9,789 bases of DNA from the NCBI GenBank assembly GCA_016177355.1, contig JACOVL010000014.1:1-9789 (forward strand), written 5' to 3'. Position 1 is the first letter of the stretch. Every line of letters begins with the position of its first letter. The stretch comes from Betaproteobacteria bacterium (GTDB taxonomy: Bacteria; Pseudomonadota; Gammaproteobacteria; Burkholderiales; SG8-41). Below are positions 6,043-9,789 of the stretch, in pieces. The notes beneath the pieces are model-generated. The model made no database searches, was not told the origin of the DNA, and saw nothing but the letters and a program-made list of their open reading frames with translations. A program made the translations under genes and the position numbers.

Positions 6043-6854
6043 AGCGGTCCATCATCACCCCGCTGCCGGCGGCCACCGTCACGCTCGTCCGCGACACCGC
6101 GCGCGGGCTGGAGGTGCTGCTGCTGCAGCGGAACTTAAGCTCGGGTTTCATGCCCGGGGTGCATGTTTTCCCGGGAGGGGCGCTCGACGCGGCCGACCGG
6201 TCCGAAGAGCTGTATTCATTATGCGACGGTCTCGACGATGCGGCGGCGAGCCGCACGCTGGGCGTGGAGCGCGGGGGACTCGCGTACTGGATCGCTTCGG
6301 TCCGGGAAGCGTTCGAAGAAGCCGGGATATTGCTTGCGGGCGATGGACGCGGCGGACTGGTTGATACTGCCGGCGCGGAGTCGGGCGGGCGTTTTCGCTC
6401 CCATCGCAACGCGCTGAACGCGGGCAGGCAGGAATTCGCCGCGATGATGCAGGGCGAAGGTCTGCGGCTCGCCGCCGGCCGGCTCACTTATTTCAGCCAC
6501 TGGATCACGCCGGTCGGCGCGCCGCGGCGCTACGACACGCGCTTCTTCCTGGCGGCCGCGCCGGAGCGCCAGGAGGCGTCGCACGACGGCGGCGAGACCA
6601 TCGCCCATGCCTGGCTGCGGCCGGCGGCTGCGCTCGATGCGCGCGCGAAGGGGGAGATCAAGCTGCGGTTTCCGACGATACGCACGCTCGAATCGTTCGC
6701 CGGGTTCGCATCCGTCGGCTCGCTGGCCGCCGGATTGCGCGGGCAGGGCAGCATTTCGCCGCTCCTGCCGCGTCTCACGCGGGACGGGCGCAGCCTGCTG
6801 CCCGGAGAGCCGGGCTACGAGGAAACGGGCGGGGAAGGGTCATGGAAAATATAG
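6030..6854 (+). CDS. NUDIX hydrolase, NUDT19-like
   Basis: NUDIX enzymes cleave nucleoside diphosphates linked to another group; the NUDT19-type branch includes acyl-CoA/CoA diphosphatases, though I cannot fix the substrate here. The 274-residue protein starts AATVTLVRDTARGLEVLLLQR, then VHVFPGGALDAADR (residues about 44-57). The second half of the NUDIX box, VREAFEEAGILLA (about 91-103), follows after an insertion of about 33 residues. That split box is characteristic of this branch. A later YFSHWITPVGAPRRYDTRFFLAA block also fits it. The GTG at 6030 is the first possible start because a TGA lies in frame at 6024; a purine-rich AGGTGGTG at 6018-6025 may act as ribosome site. The gene overlaps the following MBL-fold gene by 13 bp, so the two products are likely made together. 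Such NUDIX-MBL pairs are common in proteobacteria as I recall. Confidence 0.9.
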   Translation: MTSEERSIITPLPAATVTLVRDTARGLEVLLLQRNLSSGFMPGVHVFPGGALDAADRSEELYSLCDGLDDAAASRTLGVERGGLAYWIASVREAFEEAGILLAGDGRGGLVDTAGAESGGRFRSHRNALNAGRQEFAAMMQGEGLRLAAGRLTYFSHWITPVGAPRRYDTRFFLAAAPERQEASHDGGETIAHAWLRPAAALDARAKGEIKLRFPTIRTLESFAGFASVGSLAAGLRGQGSISPLLPRLTRDGRSLLPGEPGYEETGGEGSWKI

Positions 6855-7678
6855 TCCCCGGCGTGCACGTGCCGCTGAACGATCTCGTCAGCCGCATCAC
6901 AGCGCCCAATCCCGGCATGATGACCGGGGCGGGGACCAATACGTATATCGTCGGAGGCGAGGAGCTGGCGGTGATAGACCCCGGGCCGGAGAGCGACTCG
7001 CACCTCGCGGCGCTGCTCGAAGCGGTCGGCAAACGGCTCAAGTGGATCTTCTGCACCCATACTCACCTCGACCACTCGCCGGGCGCGCGGGCGCTCAAGG
7101 AGGCGACCGGGGCGAAGGTGCTCGGTTACGCGCCGGTGCCGGACGACGGCAGGCAGGACACGGCGTTCACCCCCGATCTCACGTTGCGTGAAGGCGATGC
7201 GATCGGCATGCGTGAATTCCGCCTGCGCGCCGTGCATACGCCGGGCCATGCCTCGAATCACTTGTGCTATCTATTTGAAGATAAAGGGATTTTATTCACA
7301 GGCGACCACATCATGCAGGGCTCGACCGTGGTGATCTCGCCGCCCGACGGCGACATGATCCAGTACCTGCAATCGCTCGAGCGCCTGCTCGCGCTCGACC
7401 TCGCCGCGCTCGCGCCGGGGCACGGCCACCTGATCGAGAAGCCGCACGACGAGGTGCGGCGGTTGATCGCGCACCGCCTGAAGCGCGAGCAGAAGGTGCT
7501 GGCCGCTTTCGACAAGAAGAATCCCGCGACGCTGGACGACCTGCTGCCGCTCGCTTACGACGACGTCCCGCAGCGCGTCCACGCCGTCGCGCGCCGCTCG
7601 CTGCACGCGCATCTCATCAAGCTGCAACGGGAAAAGCGTGCGGCGGAAACGGATGGAATGTGGACAGTGTATAGTTAA
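6842..7678 (+). CDS. Metallo-beta-lactamase-fold hydrolase, LACTB2/glyoxalase II-like
   Basis: This is a soluble dinuclear metal hydrolase. Family members cleave thioesters, phosphodiesters or RNA; LACTB2 is an endoribonuclease. The 278-residue protein carries the full metal set: HTHLDH (residues 73-78), His136 in TPGHASNHL, Asp155 in FTGDH, and His in APGHGHLI (about 191-198). The first strand pair GAGTNTYIVGG and VIDPGP is canonical. The C-terminal region (about 201-278), with HRLKREQKVLAAF and VHAVARRSLHAHLIKLQREKR, resembles the winged-helix tail of LACTB2-like proteins. The ATG at 6842 lies inside the end of the NUDIX gene and is preceded by GGGGAAGGG. No signal peptide is seen, so it should be cytoplasmic. 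A stretch at about 7261-7300 has AT-rich codons unlike the rest. The GTPase gene starts 32 bases after the stop. Confidence 0.93.
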   Translation: MENIVPGVHVPLNDLVSRITAPNPGMMTGAGTNTYIVGGEELAVIDPGPESDSHLAALLEAVGKRLKWIFCTHTHLDHSPGARALKEATGAKVLGYAPVPDDGRQDTAFTPDLTLREGDAIGMREFRLRAVHTPGHASNHLCYLFEDKGILFTGDHIMQGSTVVISPPDGDMIQYLQSLERLLALDLAALAPGHGHLIEKPHDEVRRLIAHRLKREQKVLAAFDKKNPATLDDLLPLAYDDVPQRVHAVARRSLHAHLIKLQREKRAAETDGMWTVYS

Positions 7679-7710
7679 TCGCAGTTCTGGTCATCAAGCC
7701 TGGCTGGGCC

Positions 7711-8739
7711 ATGCCTGCGAATCTTTCGCCCGAGTACAAGGCCGCGGAAGCGTCGTTCCGCAAGGCGCGCGACCCGAAGGAGCGCCTGGACTGCCTGCGG
7801 GAAATGCTGCGAGCCATGCCCAAGCACAAGGGCACCGACCACCTGCAGGCGGACATCAAGACGCGCATCAAGGAGCTGTCCGAGGAGCTCGAAGCGCCGA
7901 AGAAGGGCGGCGCTGCGCGCAGCGGGCCGCCGCTCGTCATCAGGCCCCAGGGCGCGGCGCAGCTCGCGCTGATCGGTCCGCCCAACTCCGGGAAATCCGC
8001 CCTGCATGCGCGTCTGACCGGCTCGCACGCCCAGGTCGCGCCGTATCCGTTCACGACGCAGTTTCCGGAGCCGGGCATGATGCCGCACGAGGACGTGCAC
8101 TTCGAGCTCGTGGACCTGCCCGCCGTCTCGCCCGAGCATCCGGTGCCGTGGCTGGCGGGCGCGTTGCAGACCGCGGACGCGTGCCTGCTGGTGGTCGACC
8201 TCGGCGAGCCGGCGTGCGTCGGGCAGGTCCAGGCGCTGCACTCGAACCTGCGCGCAAAACGGGTCACGCTGACTGACCGTTGGGCCGGGGAAACGACGGC
8301 CCCCGCATCCGCGGATGCCGACGACGACCCGTTTGCCATCAAGCTGCCGGCGCTGATGCTCGCCAACAAGGCTGACCTCGTCGCCGACGAAGCTGCGGAA
8401 GTGGAGGTGTTCCGCGAACTGACGGGGTTGAATTACCCCGCGCTCGCGGTATCGGCGGAGACGGGGCAGGGGCTCGGGGAAGTCGGCGCCTGGCTCTTTG
8501 GCCATCTCGGCATCGTCCGCGTCTACTCCAAGGCGCCCGGCAAGCCGGCCGAGAAGGACCGGCCGTTCACCTTGCGCCGGGGCCAGACCGTCGAGGACGT
8601 CGCCCGGCTGGTGCACAAGGATCTCGCGCACTCACTCAAGTATGCGCGCGTATGGAGCAAGACCGGGATGCCGGGGCAGCACGTCGGGCGCGAGCACCCG
8701 GTCGTGGACGGCGATGTGGTCGAGCTGCATGCTGGATAA
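7711..8739 (+). CDS. DRG/Obg-like GTPase with C-terminal TGS domain
   Basis: This GTPase belongs to the TRAFAC class near DRG and Obg, proteins tied to ribosome function; its precise bacterial role is not known to me. The 342-residue protein begins with a helical, charged region (about 1-65) containing KHKGTDHLQADIKTRIKEL, typical of DRG-like N-termini. G motifs follow: G1 GPPNSGKS (89-96), G2 in YPFTT (111-115), G3 DLPA (135-138, with Ala where Gly is usual), G4 NKAD (219-222) and G5 SAETG (248-252). An acidic low-complexity insertion lies at about 193-208 (ASADADDDPF). The TGS domain covers about 271-341 (FTLRRGQTVEDVARLVHKDL through VVDGDVVELHA). The ATG at 7711 begins the conserved N-terminus; the ribosome site is weak. 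It is probably in the same transcript as the NUDIX and MBL genes. Confidence 0.93.
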   Translation: MPANLSPEYKAAEASFRKARDPKERLDCLREMLRAMPKHKGTDHLQADIKTRIKELSEELEAPKKGGAARSGPPLVIRPQGAAQLALIGPPNSGKSALHARLTGSHAQVAPYPFTTQFPEPGMMPHEDVHFELVDLPAVSPEHPVPWLAGALQTADACLLVVDLGEPACVGQVQALHSNLRAKRVTLTDRWAGETTAPASADADDDPFAIKLPALMLANKADLVADEAAEVEVFRELTGLNYPALAVSAETGQGLGEVGAWLFGHLGIVRVYSKAPGKPAEKDRPFTLRRGQTVEDVARLVHKDLAHSLKYARVWSKTGMPGQHVGREHPVVDGDVVELHAG

Positions 8740-8741
8740 AG

Positions 8742-8804
8742 CGTGACCGAAAGATCGTGACTGGTACCCCGTGACCGGTGAGGCGTGACGGGTGCTGCGT
8801 GCAT
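8742..8804 (+). repeat. Nine heptamers in register, alternating CGTGACN and GGTGNNG types
   Basis: Directly after the GTPase stop, nine consecutive 7-bp units run without a register slip. Units 1, 3, 5 and 7 (starting 8742, 8756, 8770, 8784) all begin CGTGAC. Units 4, 6 and 8 begin GGT, with GGTGAGG and GGTGCTG the clearest. Unit 9 is CGTGCAT. The pattern therefore has a 14-bp super-period built from two related heptamers. Unit 2 (GAAAGAT) is the most decayed. The array lies between convergent genes and is non-coding. Confidence 0.85.
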
Positions 8805-8810
8805 CCGGCT

Positions 8811-8824
8811 GCGCATGCGCGCAT
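8811..8824. repeat. Two overlapping perfect palindromes
   Basis: GCGCATGCGC (8811-8820) and ATGCGCGCAT (8815-8824) are each perfect 10-bp palindromes sharing six bases. They follow the heptamer array in the convergent gap. The rest of the gap, 8825-8871, shows nothing I can assign. They could be a dyad site, or simply alternating GC-rich sequence. Confidence 0.5.
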
Positions 8825-8871
8825 TCTAAGGGCCTTGCACACACGCTTCATCAGTCACTCTGTATCAGGCG

Positions 8872-9789
8872 TCAGTTGCCGGGCTTGATATTCGCTTTGT
8901 TCACGACATCGCGCAGTCTCGCGATGTCTTTTCGAATCACTTCGCGGAACTGCTCGGGCGGGCCGCCGGCGGGTTCCAGCCCTTCTTTTTTGTAGCGCGC
9001 CTGCGTCTCCGGCAGGCGTATGATCCGGTTCGCCTCCTTGTTCCAGAGGGAGACGATGTTCCTGGGCAGACCCTTCGGTCCCCAGAGGCCGTACCAAAGG
9101 ATCGCCTCGTACGGCACGCCGGCCTCGGCAACGGTCGGCATGTCGGGCAGCGCGGCGACCCGTTTCGGTGTCGTCACGGCGATGCCGCGCAGGCGGCCGG
9201 CTTCCACTTGCGGGACCATCGACGGCAGGCTCCCGAAGAGCAGCTGAATCTGGCCGGCGAGGAGATCGGTCAGCGCCGCGCCGGTGCCCTTGTACGGCAC
9301 GTGCGTCATGTTCGTTCCCGCGGTGAGTTGAAACAACTCGGTCGCAAGATGCGTGATCCCGCCGGTGCCGGTCGAACCGTAGTTGAGCTTTCCGGGGTTG
9401 GCCCTGGCGTAGCTCAGCAGTTCCTTGATGGACTTGACCGGGACCGAGGGGTTCACCACGACGACGAACGCCGACTGCCCGACCTGGACGATCGGCGTGA
9501 TGTCGTTCACCGGGTCGTACGGCAGCCGGTAGAGCGCCGAGGCCCCCGCGTACGAGGCGGAAACCATGATCAGCGTGTAACCGTCCGGACTGGACTTCAC
9601 CGCGATCTCCGCGCCGATCCTTCCGGAGGCCCCCGGGCGGTTGTCCACGATGACCGACTGACCGAGCGTGTCCGACATCTTCAGCGCGAGCGCTCGCGAG
9701 ACGATGTCGGTGCCTCCGCCGGGGACGAACGGCACGATCAGCCGGACCGGCCGCGCCGGGTATTTTCCCTGGGCCTGCGCGCCGCCTGG
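8872..9789 (-). CDS. Bug-family periplasmic solute receptor (TctC-like), N-terminus cut by window edge
   Basis: This is a third Bug receptor, convergent with the GTPase gene. The frame is open to the right edge and begins with GGAQAQGKYPARPVRLIVPF, so only the end of the signal peptide is visible, with likely cleavage near AQA. The real start lies outside the window; the GTG at 9735 is internal. Family blocks are VPFVPGGGTDIVSR with the ligand-loop Asp, VIVDNRPGASGRIGAE, SSPDGYTLIMVSAS, LPYDPVNDITPI, MTHVPYKGTGAAL, QVEAGRLRGIAVT and DMPTVAEAGVP. The C-terminus is complete and ends IKPGN. The protein is clearly homologous to the two receptors at 2225-4216 but differs across the pocket segments. 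It probably belongs to another transcription unit beyond the window, and its ligand is unknown. Confidence 0.93.
   Translation of the reverse strand, partial: PGGAQAQGKYPARPVRLIVPFVPGGGTDIVSRALALKMSDTLGQSVIVDNRPGASGRIGAEIAVKSSPDGYTLIMVSASYAGASALYRLPYDPVNDITPIVQVGQSAFVVVVNPSVPVKSIKELLSYARANPGKLNYGSTGTGGITHLATELFQLTAGTNMTHVPYKGTGAALTDLLAGQIQLLFGSLPSMVPQVEAGRLRGIAVTTPKRVAALPDMPTVAEAGVPYEAILWYGLWGPKGLPRNIVSLWNKEANRIIRLPETQARYKKEGLEPAGGPPEQFREVIRKDIARLRDVVNKANIKPGN

Noticed and set aside
7675..8631. A 318-codon open frame antisense to the GTPase gene
   Set aside because: No recognisable domain; the sense strand carries all G motifs and a TGS domain.
8872..9735. Start of the minus-strand receptor at the GTG at 9735
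   Set aside because: In-frame homology (YPARPVRLI) and the end of a signal peptide continue upstream to the window edge, so the gene is truncated rather than starting there.

Overview
The window is G+C-rich, densely coding DNA, most likely from a betaproteobacterium of the Burkholderiales type. The clearest clue is three periplasmic solute receptors of the Bug / tripartite tricarboxylate family (TctC-like) in under 10 kb, because expansion of this family is a betaproteobacterial hallmark. High G+C, GTG starts and overlapping genes agree. The taxonomic call is inference, since no rRNA or other marker gene is present.

Layout from left to right. Positions 1-752 hold the C-terminal part of an L-aspartate dehydrogenase (nadX-like), cut by the window edge. 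Positions 781-2123 hold a sulfatase-family gene that cannot make a normal enzyme as written: the CxPxR active-site segment and about 35-40 following residues are missing, and the reading frame changes at about 925-936. Positions 2225-4216 hold two tandem Bug receptors of equal length (325 aa). Positions 4350-6016 hold the large and small subunits of an aconitase X (AcnX) enzyme as two genes overlapping by 4 bp. Positions 6030-7678 hold a NUDT19-like NUDIX hydrolase and an LACTB2-like metallo-beta-lactamase-fold hydrolase overlapping by 13 bp. Positions 7711-8739 hold a DRG/Obg-like GTPase with a C-terminal TGS domain. Positions 8872-9789, on the minus strand, hold a third Bug receptor that lacks most of its signal peptide because of the window edge. 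All other genes are on the plus strand, so the last two converge.

The left two thirds look like a catabolic island for an organic acid, amino acid or sulfated compound: periplasmic capture by Bug receptors, dehydration of a hydroxy acid by AcnX, and accessory dehydrogenase and sulfatase. The membrane partners TctA and TctB are not in the window, and the substrate cannot be read from the sequence. The NUDIX, MBL and GTPase genes look like a separate housekeeping or repair group.

The most unusual signals lie outside the proteins. Short tandem repeats with a strict 7-bp register occur at several gene junctions (2137-2178, 4331-4344, 6022-6042, 8742-8804), and a 10-bp repeat with an inverted return copy fills the receptor-AcnX gap (4216-4298). 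The AcnX subunits appear to lack two residues I would expect from the family. Two short AT-rich codon islands sit inside otherwise G+C-rich genes at conserved motifs. No gene-free stretch exceeds 300 bases; the longest are 4217-4349 and 8740-8871, both described below. I saw no tRNA, rRNA, CRISPR array, insertion sequence, phage gene or convincing rho-independent terminator.
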